From Prosthecobacter fusiformis (GTDB lineage Bacteria > Verrucomicrobiota > Verrucomicrobiia > Verrucomicrobiales > Verrucomicrobiaceae), in NCBI RefSeq assembly GCF_004364345.1, contig NZ_SOCA01000004.1:1-64000 (forward strand): a stretch of DNA of 64,000 bases. The letters are read 5' to 3'. Every line of letters begins with the position of its first letter. Position 1 is the first letter of the stretch. Below are positions 16,358 to 25,045 of the stretch, piece after piece. The translations under genes were made by a program, and so were the position numbers. The notes below the pieces were generated by a model that had not been told where the DNA came from, made no database searches, and was given only the letters and a program-made list of their open reading frames with translations.

Positions 16358-17529
16358 TCTCTGAAACGGAAGCCCGTGACCGGGTACTCGCTGCCATCCG
16401 GCTCGGCCCCACCGTGGCCATGCCCTTGTTAAAAGCTCTGGGCCGTCATGCCGCTGCGGACGTCCTTGCCACGGTGTCTCTGCCGGGCTTCGATAACTCC
16501 ATGATGGACGGCTATGCGGTTCGGGCAGGCGAGACAACAGATTCTGACTCGGCTATTCGTGTCTCGGGTGAGCAACCCGCCGGAAAAGACCTCGGTTTGC
16601 ACTGTGGCCCAGGGCAGGCCATCCGTATTTTTACCGGCGCTCCCATGCCCTCCGGGGCAGATGCCGTGATCATGCAGGAGGACGTCTCACGCACTGGGGA
16701 TGTGATCCGCTGTCGCGAGCCTGTGGTGGCTGGGGAAAACATCCGCCGGGCAGGGGCAGATCTATGTCCCGGGCAGATCGTTTTGCGTCGTGGGGAAACG
16801 CTTACGCCAGGTCGTATCGGCGTGCTCGCCTCCCAGGGCCTGGCCAGTGTCCTCGTCCATGACACTCCCCGCGTAGCCGTTCTCAGCACTGGGGATGAAT
16901 TGGTCCCCGCGGGCCAGCTTTTGGAAGCCGGGCAGATTTATAATAGCAACGGCCTCATGCTCCAGGCGCTCCTGGCCGGGCAGGGGATTCATGATACCGT
17001 GGCCGTACACTGTGCGGATGATCTGCCTGCCACCATTCAGACCCTGGAGCAGCTTCTCTCCACCCATGATGTCATCCTCCTCAGTGGCGGCGTCTCCGTG
17101 GGGGATCATGATCACATCAAACCCGCGCTTCAGTCCCTGGGCATCACCCCAGACCTGTGGCGGGTGAAGGTGAAACCTGGAAAACCTTTCCTCTTCGCCC
17201 AGCATGAGGGGAAATACATCTTCGGCCTGCCGGGGAATCCCGTTTCCAGCTACATCACTTACCAGCTTTTTGTCCGCACGGCCCTGCTAAAATGGACTGG
17301 TGCGCGGGATCTCGACCCTGCCCGCATCCCCGCCATCTGCGCCACCGATCTTCACAACGATGGCAACCGTCCCCATTACCTGCGGGGAGTCTTCAAAGAC
17401 GGCCGTTTCACCGTCATGGGGCTTCAGCAAAGCCACGCCCTCTTTGCCCTCAGCCAAGCCAATGCTCTCTTGCGCCTGGAGCCGGATGAGCACGTGACCG
17501 CAGGGGCCACGGTCCAGGTCATCGTTTAA
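16354..17529 (+). CDS. moeA: Molybdopterin molybdenumtransferase
   Basis: 391 residues, normal for MoeA. The N-terminal domain has [37 protein letters not shown] and [15 protein letters not shown]; the MPT-binding domain has [46 protein letters not shown] and KPGKPFLFA with [10 protein letters not shown]. It inserts molybdate into adenylylated molybdopterin to make active cofactor. Start ATG overlaps the stop of the lipoprotein gene. With xdhC and mocA 5 kb upstream and a ModC-like ATPase 2 kb downstream, it forms a loose molybdenum neighbourhood. No Moco riboswitch is visible ahead of it. Confidence 0.96.
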   Translation: MISETEARDRVLAAIRLGPTVAMPLLKALGRHAAADVLATVSLPGFDNSMMDGYAVRAGETTDSDSAIRVSGEQPAGKDLGLHCGPGQAIRIFTGAPMPSGADAVIMQEDVSRTGDVIRCREPVVAGENIRRAGADLCPGQIVLRRGETLTPGRIGVLASQGLASVLVHDTPRVAVLSTGDELVPAGQLLEAGQIYNSNGLMLQALLAGQGIHDTVAVHCADDLPATIQTLEQLLSTHDVILLSGGVSVGDHDHIKPALQSLGITPDLWRVKVKPGKPFLFAQHEGKYIFGLPGNPVSSYITYQLFVRTALLKWTGARDLDPARIPAICATDLHNDGNRPHYLRGVFKDGRFTVMGLQQSHALFALSQANALLRLEPDEHVTAGATVQVIV

Positions 17530-17536
17530 TCTTCGC

Positions 17537-18541
17537 CTAAGCTACCGCCAAAATCTGCGGCTTGATCACCGCCACGTTCATCGGTTCCATCGCTGCCTGG
17601 ATTTTCTGAAACATCGCTTCATTTTCATAAGTGCCCACGATGGCACCGCCGCTGCCGGTGAATTTGGCGCTCGCTCCGCAGTCCCGGGCAGCTTCCACCA
17701 TGTCCAGATTACCCTGGCTGAGTTTGTATAGACGGCGACGCAGGTCGAAGTTTTCATTCAGCAATGGGCCGATCTCGTCCCCACGTTTTTCCAGCAGCAT
17801 GTCACGCACCCGCTGCGCCAGATTCGCCCATTGGTACATCGCACTCACGATTTCACGGTCGCCTCGGTTCCAGCGGCCCCGGATGTCATTGTGGAAGACC
17901 TCCGTGCCCTCGCTCAGCTTAGTGGTATAGGCCACATAAACGGGGGGCAGCAGGCTGGGGTCCAGCTCCTCATAGATGCCGTGCCCCAGTTTCTCGATGG
18001 ATGCCCGGTTAAAGTCCATGAACACCACCCCCTCATAGGCTTGGATGACCCGGTCCTGCAGTCCCGCAGGGATGCACAGCTCGTCATTCTCCACGCTCAG
18101 CACCAGGCTGGGCAGGAGGTGGGTGGAAATATCGATTTTATAAAACTGCATCAGCGCCCGCCAGCAGGCCGTGATGATGGCGCTGCTGCCTGCCATGCCT
18201 ACCTGCGGCGGCACATTGCTATGATAACGCAGGGTAAAATTGCGCCCATGCAGTTCCAGGCCCTGCTTGGTGCAGTAATCGAAGAAGCGCTTCACGCTCG
18301 CTTTCAGAAGCCGGATGCCGCCATAGTAGCCATTTTGGCGTACGTCGCGGGCCAGTTCCTCAATGCTGCCAAAGACCGAATGGTCCCGCTGATTGGGTTC
18401 GATGGTCAGCTCGGGACTCTCGTACAGGGTGATCTCAGCCGCAAAGTTACGGATGATGAACGAGATGGTCTTGCCAAAGTAGCCGTCCGAAGGATTGCCC
18501 ACCAAACCGGCGCGGGCATAGGCTTTCGTCTTGATGAGCAT
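17537..18541 (-). CDS. GHMP kinase, glucuronokinase-like
   Basis: 334 residues from the ATG at 18541; an upstream TTG at 18565 is less likely. Motif 1 is ARAGLVGNPSDGYFGKTIS, motif 2 the phosphate loop NVPPQVGMAGSSAI (about 109-122) and motif 3 SAKFTGSGGAIVG. The NPSDxYFGxTIS signature and PxQxGxxGSSAI loop are those of plant glucuronokinases and their bacterial relatives, which phosphorylate D-glucuronate at C1 in a salvage route to UDP-glucuronate; galactokinase or mevalonate-type kinases lack NPSD here. Specificity is inferred. It ends 7 bp from moeA (convergent) and diverges from the L35 gene. Confidence 0.82.
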   Translation of the reverse strand: MLIKTKAYARAGLVGNPSDGYFGKTISFIIRNFAAEITLYESPELTIEPNQRDHSVFGSIEELARDVRQNGYYGGIRLLKASVKRFFDYCTKQGLELHGRNFTLRYHSNVPPQVGMAGSSAIITACWRALMQFYKIDISTHLLPSLVLSVENDELCIPAGLQDRVIQAYEGVVFMDFNRASIEKLGHGIYEELDPSLLPPVYVAYTTKLSEGTEVFHNDIRGRWNRGDREIVSAMYQWANLAQRVRDMLLEKRGDEIGPLLNENFDLRRRLYKLSQGNLDMVEAARDCGASAKFTGSGGAIVGTYENEAMFQKIQAAMEPMNVAVIKPQILAVA

Positions 18542-18700
18542 GGGATCGGGAGAAAAGAGAGGCAAATCCTAAGAGGCAGCAGCGTTGCTAGCAACCTGAA
18601 TGCAAATCTTTGACAAAAGCGACTCATTGCACCTCTTTCTGTCATCTTCCCGTAAAAAACTCTTGCCGTATCCGCATTTGCCTCCACCTTCGCGGCCCCT

Positions 18701-18919
18701 ATGTCCAAAAACGCTGGTATAGCAAAAACGAGAAAAGCTTACTCTAAACGGTTCAAAGTAACTGCAACAGGTAAGGTGCTTCGCCGCAAACAAGGCAAGC
18801 GCCACATCTTGCAGAACAAGAGCCGCAAACGTAAGCGTAACCTCGGTAAAGTCGCCCTCGTGGCAGAAGTGGATAAAGCAGGTGTGCTGGCAAATATGCC
18901 ATTCTCGCACCGCGGTTAA
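18701..18919 (+). CDS. rpmI: 50S ribosomal protein L35
   Basis: 72 residues, rich in Lys and Arg, with KTRKAYSKRFKVTATGKVLR and RRKQGKRHILQNKSRKRKRN, the standard L35 motifs. It binds 23S rRNA in the large subunit. It is followed by rplT after 118 bp; infC, which precedes rpmI in many bacteria, is not here. The gap to rplT contains a GGTCCC/GGGACC hairpin (about 18926-18942) that may take part in leader regulation. Confidence 0.96.
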   Translation: MSKNAGIAKTRKAYSKRFKVTATGKVLRRKQGKRHILQNKSRKRKRNLGKVALVAEVDKAGVLANMPFSHRG

Positions 18920-19037
18920 TCCACGGTCCCCTAGCGGGACCACGATGCTCCGGTCTGGTTTCACTCACGTGAAAGCCTCAGATCAGGTGAGGCCGGTCAT
19001 CGAATCCATAACAACAGCCTGTTCAGAGAAATAGAAA

Positions 19038-19424
19038 ATGCCAAGAGCCACCAACGCACCCGCTAGCCGCAAACGCCGCAAGCGCACACTCGCGAAAGCC
19101 AAGGGCTTCCGCGGGTTCCGATCCACCCATTTCCGTTACGCCAAGGACGCTGTCCGCAAGGCGATGACGTATAACTACCGTGACCGTAAGGTCCGTAAGC
19201 GTACTTTCCGCAACCTGTGGATCCAACGTATCAACGCCGCTGCGCGTAACGTTGGCATCACTTACAGCCGCCTGATGGAAGGCCTGAAGTTCGCCGGAAT
19301 CGAAATCGACCGCAAAGTGCTGTCCGATATCGCCATCAAGGACGAAGCAGCCTTCGCAGCCCTCGCCAACCAGGCGAAGGCAGCTATCGAGAAGAAGAAC
19401 GAGCAGGTCAAAGCTGCCGCTTAA
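19038..19424 (+). CDS. rplT: 50S ribosomal protein L20
   Basis: 128 residues: a basic N-terminal extension ([20 protein letters not shown]) followed by the helical [20 protein letters not shown] and [20 protein letters not shown], all classic for L20. The protein nucleates large-subunit assembly and in many bacteria represses its own operon. It lies downstream of rpmI and ends at a strong terminator. The C-terminal [14 protein letters not shown] tail is slightly longer than in E. coli. Confidence 0.97.
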   Translation: MPRATNAPASRKRRKRTLAKAKGFRGFRSTHFRYAKDAVRKAMTYNYRDRKVRKRTFRNLWIQRINAAARNVGITYSRLMEGLKFAGIEIDRKVLSDIAIKDEAAFAALANQAKAAIEKKNEQVKAAA

Positions 19425-19457
19425 TCTCGTCAAAAACTTAATCCCCCAAAACCGAAG

Positions 19458-19488
19458 CAGCCGGAGCGAAAGCTCCGGCTGTTTTATT
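19458..19488 (+). terminator. Rho-independent terminator after rpmI-rplT
   Basis: CAGCCGGAGC and GCTCCGGCTG form a 10-bp stem with a GAAA tetraloop, followed by TTTTATT, 34 bp after the rplT stop. Confidence 0.93.
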
Positions 19489-19549
19489 GTTGGGGGCTGT
19501 CGTTCGCCTTTCTCTGCACGCTTCACGCCTCCTTTGCCAGCTCTTGGGA

Positions 19550-20185
19550 TCACTCCAGCAGCATTTTCCCATCGTGCAGGCGCAGTTTCATTTGCGCCAG
19601 ACTCTCTGCCTCACGGCTGGAATGCGTGACATGCAGCACGGTGAGTGCGTGCTTCTCATGCAGGTGACGCAGCAACTGTGCCGCTTCCGCATGGGTCGCC
19701 TCATCCAGGGCGGACAAGGGTTCATCCAGCAGCAATACCCTAGGCTGGGCTGCCAGCGCACGGGCCAGAGCCACACGTTGTTTTTCGCCTCCTGAAAGAT
19801 GCTCCGGCAACCTGTCCAGTAGATGGGTGATGCCCAGTTCCTCCGCCAGTTCGTTCACCATCGTATTCACCTGGAGGGATCTTTGCAGTTTGGGGGCAAA
19901 GCCGATTTGGTCGCGCACGCACATTTCTGGAAACAGTGCCAGATCCTGCGGCAGGTAGCCGATCTGCCGATGCCTGGGCTCCAGTGCGGTCACGTCCTGG
20001 TCATTCAGCCAAACTCGGCCCTGCGCAGGCGCGCGAAGTCCGCAAAGGATCTCCAGCAGCGTCGTCTTGCCACAGCCCGTGGCTCCCATCAGCACCGCAT
20101 AAATCCCCGTGGGTATTTCGACATGGATGTCACGAAGGATGAATCCCCCGGGTGCCTCCCAGCCAATGCCTTCGAGTTTGATCAT
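19550..20185 (-). CDS. ABC transporter ATP-binding protein, ModC/PotA-like
   Basis: 211 residues from the ATG at 20185. Walker A GATGCGKTTLLE (34-41 core), Q-loop YLPQDLALFPEMCVRDQI, signature LSGGEKQRVALARAL, Walker B RVLLLDEPLSALD and a switch histidine in VLHVTHSSREAE. The Q-loop YLPQDLALFPHMxV style and short length fit importer ATPases of the molybdate, tungstate or sulfate group, without the C-terminal regulatory domain. It may energise the orphan ModB-like permease at 59273-60046, but the genes are 40 kb apart, so this is inference. It starts 8 bp after the MBL-fold gene on the same strand. Confidence 0.85.
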   Translation of the reverse strand: MIKLEGIGWEAPGGFILRDIHVEIPTGIYAVLMGATGCGKTTLLEILCGLRAPAQGRVWLNDQDVTALEPRHRQIGYLPQDLALFPEMCVRDQIGFAPKLQRSLQVNTMVNELAEELGITHLLDRLPEHLSGGEKQRVALARALAAQPRVLLLDEPLSALDEATHAEAAQLLRHLHEKHALTVLHVTHSSREAESLAQMKLRLHDGKMLLE

Positions 20186-20192
20186 GACGAGC

Positions 20193-21053
20193 TTAAAAAA
20201 AGGCCATCTGCTGCATCTGCGGGGCAGGGGCGATGGCCGTGCTAAGGCTGATGACGACACGCCGTCGGGCTACCTCCATGGTCGGCGTCAGACAGCGACG
20301 TCCCGCACACACGACCTGGGTATCATAAATTCCTGCTCGATGGAGGGATTCCAAGACACGCTTTGATGCCCGGTCCGGATCATTGCAGTCATCGCTCAAA
20401 TGGCCCAGCACCACATGATGAAGGCCATTGTGTGCCACGCTCTCAATGAGTTCGGCGGTCTGGTCATTGGACAAGTGCCCATGGCGGGAACTGATGCGCT
20501 GTTTGGTGGCCCAGGGGCGTTTGGTATCCGCCTCCAGCAGTTGCGCATCGTAATTGGCCTCCACAAACAGGCTGTCCGCCCCTTTCAGCCGGTCCTTGAT
20601 CAGATTGGTCACAAAACCCACATCACTGAGCACCCCCAGCCGGGATTCCTCATCGGCAATGACGAAGCCGATGGGGTCCACTGCATCATGCGGCACGGGG
20701 AAGCATTCGATGCGCAGATCCTGGAAATCAAAAGCGCTCCCCGTTGTCATCATTCGCCAGGTTGGGGCCTTGCGGAATTTCAGGCTGCCTTGCAGCGTTT
20801 CTCGCGTCAACGCCGTTGCGTAAAGAGGCAACGTGCGGCGGCTGCTCAGCACTTCCAGGCCGTTGGTATGATCTTGATGCTCATGCGTCAGCAGGATGCC
20901 ATCGATCTGCTCCAACGAGTATCCGGCAGCCTCCAGCCGCACACAGATTTGCTTTGCACTCAGCCCCGCATCGATCAGCAAAGTCGTCCGTCCCGTGGAC
21001 ACCACGGCACAATTGCCTGAGCTGCCGCTGCCGAGAACTGTGAGTCGCACCAT
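20193..21053 (-). CDS. MBL-fold metallohydrolase, WalJ/YycJ-like
   Basis: 286 residues from the ATG at 21053 (MVRLTVLGSGSSGNCAVVST). The dinuclear metal site is LLTHEHQDHTNGL (HxHxDH at 57-62), with further ligands in SDVGFVT, ANYDAQLL and VLGHLSDDCN. The SGSSGN opening and overall length match the WalJ/YycJ group, linked in Firmicutes to cell division and DNA repair, and related RNase-like hydrolases. The substrate here is unknown. It is upstream of, and probably co-transcribed with, the ModC-like ATPase. Confidence 0.87.
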   Translation of the reverse strand: MVRLTVLGSGSSGNCAVVSTGRTTLLIDAGLSAKQICVRLEAAGYSLEQIDGILLTHEHQDHTNGLEVLSSRRTLPLYATALTRETLQGSLKFRKAPTWRMMTTGSAFDFQDLRIECFPVPHDAVDPIGFVIADEESRLGVLSDVGFVTNLIKDRLKGADSLFVEANYDAQLLEADTKRPWATKQRISSRHGHLSNDQTAELIESVAHNGLHHVVLGHLSDDCNDPDRASKRVLESLHRAGIYDTQVVCAGRRCLTPTMEVARRRVVISLSTAIAPAPQMQQMAFF

Positions 21054-21177
21054 GTCTCTTGTTTTTAACCGACCGCACGCCACTCGCAAGGCGCAAAGTC
21101 ACCCCTCCTCACAAAACCCCCATATCTCCAAATAATCTTTCTACCCCAAATCTTTCTACCTTCTCTCCCACGCCCCA

Positions 21178-21210
21178 CAAAAAAAGCGCCGCCTGTTTCC
21201 AGGCGGCGCT
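21178..21210 (-). terminator. Rho-independent terminator for glnA
   Basis: On the minus strand AGCGCCGCCTG and CAGGCGGCGCT form an 11-bp stem with a short loop, followed by a run of seven T residues. It lies 35 bp after the glnA stop codon. Confidence 0.93.
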
Positions 21211-21244
21211 CCAGGGGAGAGTGATAGCTGTCGTCGAAACTCAA

Positions 21245-22264
21245 TTATGGCTTCGGCACTTCGGCGATGGTCGCCAGGATGCGGGAAGCGATGGCGTAGG
21301 GATCGCCTTGGGAGTTCGGACGGCGGTCTTCCAGGTAACCCTTATAGCCGTTGTTCACGAAGCTATGAGGAACACGGACGGATGAACCGCGGTCAGCGAT
21401 ACCGTAGGTGAACTTGTCGATCGACTGCGTTTCGTGCAGACCGGTCAGGCGCATGTGGTTGTCAGGACCATAAACGGCGATGTGCTCGTTGAGGTTCTTG
21501 GCAAATGCAGCCATAAGGGCTTCGAAGTATTCCTTGCCGCCCACGTCACGGAGGTAGTCGGTGGAGAAGTTGGCGTGCATGCCAGAGCCGTTCCAATCGG
21601 TCGCGCCGAGAGGCTTGCAATGGTACTCAACGTCAACGCTATACTTCTCGCAAAGCCTCTGCAGGAGGTAGCGGGCGACCCACATCTGGTCAGCGCACTT
21701 CTTGGAGCCTTTACCGAAGATCTGGAATTCCCACTGGCCTTTGGCCACTTCGGCATTGATGCCTTCGTGGTTGATGCCGGCGTCCAGGCAGAGGTCAAGG
21801 TGCTCCTCGACGATCTGGCGGGCGATGTCACCGACATTGCTGAAGCCGACGCCTGTGTAATAAGGACCCTGAGGGGCTGGATAACCGTTTTCAGGGAAGC
21901 CCAGAGGACGGCCATCCTGATAGAGGAAATATTCCTGCTCGAAACCAAACCATGCGCCTGGATCGTCCAGGATGGTGGCGCGGGCGTTGGTCGGATGCGG
22001 GGTGACGCCGTCTGGCATCATGACTTCGCACATCACCAGCACGCCGTTCTTACGGGTCGTGTCTGGAAACACGGCCACAGGCTTGAGCACGCAATCAGAG
22101 CTGCGTCCTTCGGCCTGTTGGGTGGAGCTGCCGTCGAAACCCCAGAGCGGGAGTTCTTCCAAAGCAGGGAAGCTCGCATATTCTTTGATCTGAGTCTTAC
22201 CGCGGAGGTTTGGCACGGGCTTGTAGCCGTCGAGCCAGATGTATTCGAGTTTGTATTTGGCCAT
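21245..22264 (-). CDS. glnA: Glutamine synthetase, type II
   Basis: 339 residues from the ATG at 22264 (MAKYKLEYIWLDGYKPVPNL). LPLWGFDGSSTQQAEG, WFGFEQEYFLYQ, INAEVAKGQWEFQIF, GSGMHANFSTDYLRD and HETQSIDKFTYGIADRGSSV are the GSII hallmarks. The enzyme makes glutamine from glutamate, ammonia and ATP. Type II is the short eukaryote-like form, found in some bacteria beside or instead of the 470-residue GSI; it lacks the adenylylation site. A sigma-54-like element lies 77 bp upstream of the start, suggesting nitrogen control, and a strong terminator follows. Confidence 0.96.
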   Translation of the reverse strand: MAKYKLEYIWLDGYKPVPNLRGKTQIKEYASFPALEELPLWGFDGSSTQQAEGRSSDCVLKPVAVFPDTTRKNGVLVMCEVMMPDGVTPHPTNARATILDDPGAWFGFEQEYFLYQDGRPLGFPENGYPAPQGPYYTGVGFSNVGDIARQIVEEHLDLCLDAGINHEGINAEVAKGQWEFQIFGKGSKKCADQMWVARYLLQRLCEKYSVDVEYHCKPLGATDWNGSGMHANFSTDYLRDVGGKEYFEALMAAFAKNLNEHIAVYGPDNHMRLTGLHETQSIDKFTYGIADRGSSVRVPHSFVNNGYKGYLEDRRPNSQGDPYAIASRILATIAEVPKP

Positions 22265-22340
22265 GGTTGTGGAGTTCAACTTGTATGTATGGAGGCTGAA
22301 GTGAGGAGAAAAACCTTCCTTGCAGCCACCTCAAGCGATG

Positions 22341-22358
22341 AAGCATCGGATATGCCAA
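22341..22358 (-). promoter_or_regulatory. Candidate sigma-54 promoter of glnA
   Basis: On the minus strand TTGGCATATCCGATGCTT has GG and GC exactly ten bases apart, with TTGGCA at -24 and ATGCT at -12, matching the sigma-54 consensus TGGCAC-N5-TTGCW at most positions. It lies 77 bp ahead of the glnA start, leaving room for a leader. Upstream enhancer sites were not identified. Confidence 0.5.
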
Positions 22359-22456
22359 ATTAGAAGTTATTTTTTTGATGGAACTGAAAAATAACGTCTC
22401 ATTTCACCTGTCACCCCGGGCTTGCCCTGCGTCCCAGGGGTGGTTAATTCACCCTC

Positions 22457-22894
22457 ATGCAGGAAGCTAAAAACACCGCCCGCGCCCTCGTCCGCCTCGG
22501 TTACGATGGACGCGTCCACAAGACCTTCCGCGGCCACATGGCCCAGCACCGTTTTGAGCACGAAGTCCGCGTCCTCCGTTACTTGGAAAAGCAAGGCTGC
22601 AAATTTGTGCCCAGGGTCCTGGAAACCGATCCTGAAACCCTCCACATGGTCACCTCCAACTGCGGCAGCCGCGTGGATCGCATCACCGAGGACCGCCTCC
22701 GCCTGCTCTTCGCTGAGCTTGAGCAGTATGGCGTCCGCCATGAGGATCCCTACACCCGCAACGTCACCTACAACCCCCAGATGGGACGTTTTTGCCTCAT
22801 TGATTTCGAGTTCGCTACCATTCTCGACGACCCCGACCTCGGCCCCCCTCCGCCTGAGCCGGATCCAGACGAACAGGGACCCCGCGGCTGGTGA
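22457..22894 (+). CDS. Minimal protein-kinase-like protein
   Basis: 145 residues. Eukaryotic-kinase-like landmarks are visible: GRVHKTF with a candidate ATP-binding Lys22, RFEHEVRVLRYLE with helix-C Glu36, catalytic loop GVRHEDPYTRNVTY (H95, D97, N102 at canonical spacing) and LIDFEFA with D116 in place of DFG. The glycine-rich loop is reduced and there is no C-lobe beyond the metal site, so it is about half the usual kinase length, nearest in style to YrbL/LPS-kinase-like small kinases. The C-terminus is a Pro/Asp tail. The PP2C gene follows 48 bp later, suggesting an antagonistic pair. Activity is inferred. Confidence 0.65.
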   Translation: MQEAKNTARALVRLGYDGRVHKTFRGHMAQHRFEHEVRVLRYLEKQGCKFVPRVLETDPETLHMVTSNCGSRVDRITEDRLRLLFAELEQYGVRHEDPYTRNVTYNPQMGRFCLIDFEFATILDDPDLGPPPPEPDPDEQGPRGW

Positions 22895-22942
22895 TCGGCC
22901 TTTCGGCCTTCGTCGCAATTCATTGCCAACCAGCGCATTCCG

Positions 22943-23785
22943 TTGCAGACTCCGCCTCCCAACCCTGTGACTCCCGATAGCCACCCCACCGCCCTATCCT
23001 GGTCCGGCATGACCCACGTCGGCCGCGTCCGCAAAAACAACGAAGATGCCTTCCTCGCGCTGGCTTACGATGCGCAGGAAATCCGTTACCTGGGCAAGGT
23101 GGGCGAGTCCACCCTGGACCACAGCGATTTCGTTTTCGCCGTCAGCGATGGCATGGGCGGGGCCAATGCGGGTGAATTTGCCAGCCGCACCGCTGTCGAG
23201 CGCATCACCCGCCTCATGCCCAAAGTTTACCGCCTCGCAGCCCAAAAGCTCGCCAGCGGCGTCAATGATGCGCTCGAAGAAATCTTCAGCCACGTCCATG
23301 CGGAGCTCAACCGCATGGGCCGCTCCTATGCCGAATGCTCCGGCATGGGCGCCACCCTCAGCCTCGCCTGCTTTTCCCCCGGCTGGATGCACTTTGGCCA
23401 CATTGGCGACAGCCGCATTTATTACCTGCCCAAAGGCGGAGGCATGATGCAGGTCACGCATGATCACAGCTACGTCGGCTGGCTGCGGCGTAAAGGCGAG
23501 CTCAATGAGCGCCAGGCCCGCAACCATCCCGGTCGCAACGTGCTCAACCAAGCCCTCGGTGCCGGTCACCAGATCCTCAATCCCCACTTCGGTGCCGTCA
23601 GTTGCCATCCGGGGGATAAATTCCTCCTGTGTAGCGATGGCATCATGGACGGCCTTTGGGATAATCGCCTCGAAGAATACCTCGCCACCCCTGGCGAGCA
23701 GCCCAAGGCCTTCAAGATCGTCGAACGCGCCGTCGCCGAATCTGGCCGCGACAACTGCACCGCCGTCGTCATCGAATTCGCCTGA
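22943..23785 (+). CDS. PP2C-family serine/threonine phosphatase
   Basis: 280 residues from a TTG start; an ATG at 23009 would cut into the fold. GRVRKNNEDAFLAL (D35), FAVSDGMGGANAGEFAS (D69), SGMGATLSLA, HIGDSRIYYL, TRHDHSY-like VTHDHSYVGWL, LCSDGIMDGLWD and SGRDNCTAVVIEF are the PP2C motifs with the dinuclear metal ligands present. It removes phosphate from Ser/Thr residues of proteins and is likely cytoplasmic, with no membrane segment. It follows the minimal kinase-like gene on the same strand. The target of the pair is unknown. Confidence 0.93.
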   Translation: MQTPPPNPVTPDSHPTALSWSGMTHVGRVRKNNEDAFLALAYDAQEIRYLGKVGESTLDHSDFVFAVSDGMGGANAGEFASRTAVERITRLMPKVYRLAAQKLASGVNDALEEIFSHVHAELNRMGRSYAECSGMGATLSLACFSPGWMHFGHIGDSRIYYLPKGGGMMQVTHDHSYVGWLRRKGELNERQARNHPGRNVLNQALGAGHQILNPHFGAVSCHPGDKFLLCSDGIMDGLWDNRLEEYLATPGEQPKAFKIVERAVAESGRDNCTAVVIEFA

Positions 23786-23849
23786 CCCTCGTCGCCTCCC
23801 GCACCAGTGGGTGGGGCGGATGCTCTCACGTCCTCGAAGCCCAATCCGC

Positions 23850-24899
23850 CTAGGGCACACCAATTTTTCCGCTCCACACCGCTGGCGATCTCTTCCCTGG
23901 CCGTGCCTCTCCACCGGGGATCACCGTGCGTCCCTTCCACTCAACCGCCGGGGTCGTCACCAGTGAAAAAGGCAAATCCCCAATGCCGCTCCAGGTATCA
24001 CTTCCAGGATCATAGGCTAAAATTTCGCGTGGGAATCCGGGATGCTTTTCCTTGGGTTCAAAGTTCACATTCACCCCGTCATCACCACCTAGCACGATGA
24101 TCTGCCCGTCCACCACCGATGCCGGGCTGGGGGCCGCGACCGCCACGCGTGGGATGGTAGCTATTTTTTTCCATCCTTGGTTAGGCTGAAAGCTCCACGC
24201 ATCGCTCAGCCATTCACGTGCAGGTTTGCCCTCAGCGTCAGCTTTCAGGCCCGCCCCGCTGATCAGGTAAACCACACCCTCATGCGCCGCCATCGTCGCC
24301 AGGATCCGCGCCGGGCCAGGGCAGGGGGGCAGCTCTTGCCAGCCCAGATCCACCTTCTTCAGATCCAGCGCCCAAAAAGTCCCCAGTGCCTTCGTCGCCG
24401 TCGGCGTTTCGATTCCCCCCGCCACATACATCACCCCGCCCATCTCCGCACCAGCCATGAAGGCGCAGGCCTTCGGCAGCATCGGTAGCGCCTGCGTCGT
24501 CACCTTTCCGTCTGCATAGCGCAGGCGGAAAACATCACGAAAATTTCCCCCCGCATCCCCGCCGCCGATGCACACCAGTCCATCCTCTGTCGTGATGGAC
24601 ACTCCATAGCCGTTTGGCGTCGGCAATTGTCCCACCTTCATCCATGGCCCCTCAGGTTCCTCCAGCGCATAGATCGTATCATACCAGATCTTCGTCCCGC
24701 CTTCCCAGGGCCGTTTGTCCGGGAAATTCGTCCCGCCAGCCACCAGCAGTGCCCCACCGGAAACTCCGGCAAACGAGCCCGCAAATCCCTCCGCATCCGG
24801 CAGCGTTGGCAGGGCAGTCCAGTCTTCTTCAGCAGCAGCGGTGAGGGTGACCATAATCAGGGTGGCAGACAGCAGGGATCTCATCAGGGCAGCGGTCAT
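23850..24899 (-). CDS. Secreted kelch-repeat protein, NanM-like (N-acetylneuraminate epimerase)
   Basis: 349 residues from the ATG at 24899; signal peptide about 1-27 ending TAAAEEDW. Kelch blades carry paired glycines: GGALLVAGGTNFP, VCIGGGDAGGNFRDV, GGVMYVAGGIETP, GVVYLISGAGL, GQIIVLGGDDG. The opening PTLPDAEGFAGSFAGVSGGALLVAGG with NFPDKRPWEGG is the signature of YjhT/NanM, which interconverts sialic acid anomers in the periplasm. The role is supported by the divergent sialidase gene 146 bp away. No other enzyme motif can be read. Confidence 0.85.
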   Translation of the reverse strand: MTAALMRSLLSATLIMVTLTAAAEEDWTALPTLPDAEGFAGSFAGVSGGALLVAGGTNFPDKRPWEGGTKIWYDTIYALEEPEGPWMKVGQLPTPNGYGVSITTEDGLVCIGGGDAGGNFRDVFRLRYADGKVTTQALPMLPKACAFMAGAEMGGVMYVAGGIETPTATKALGTFWALDLKKVDLGWQELPPCPGPARILATMAAHEGVVYLISGAGLKADAEGKPAREWLSDAWSFQPNQGWKKIATIPRVAVAAPSPASVVDGQIIVLGGDDGVNVNFEPKEKHPGFPREILAYDPGSDTWSGIGDLPFSLVTTPAVEWKGRTVIPGGEARPGKRSPAVWSGKIGVP

Positions 24900-25045
24900 A
24901 GCATGATTAGACGTCCCCACGCCAGACATTCTTCCTGGTCAGCTCACCATCCCAGTGAAGCACTCCTCCCCCCCTCTGGATAGCTTTGCTGACCAGTGAA
25001 GCCCGCATGTTGCTGGCGTTTACTCCCCAGACTCATCCCAACCCT

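Noticed and set aside
16280-16360. Molybdenum-cofactor riboswitch ahead of moeA
   Set aside because: moeA starts inside the stop of the lipoprotein gene, leaving no leader, and no Moco aptamer structure is visible.
18920-19037. L20 leader autoregulatory structure between rpmI and rplT
   Set aside because: Hairpins exist, but I cannot match them to a described L20-binding leader, so it is only mentioned with rpmI.
22895-22942. Terminator between the kinase-like and PP2C genes
   Set aside because: GGCC-TTTC-GGCC is short and is followed by only two T residues, so it is unlikely to stop transcription.
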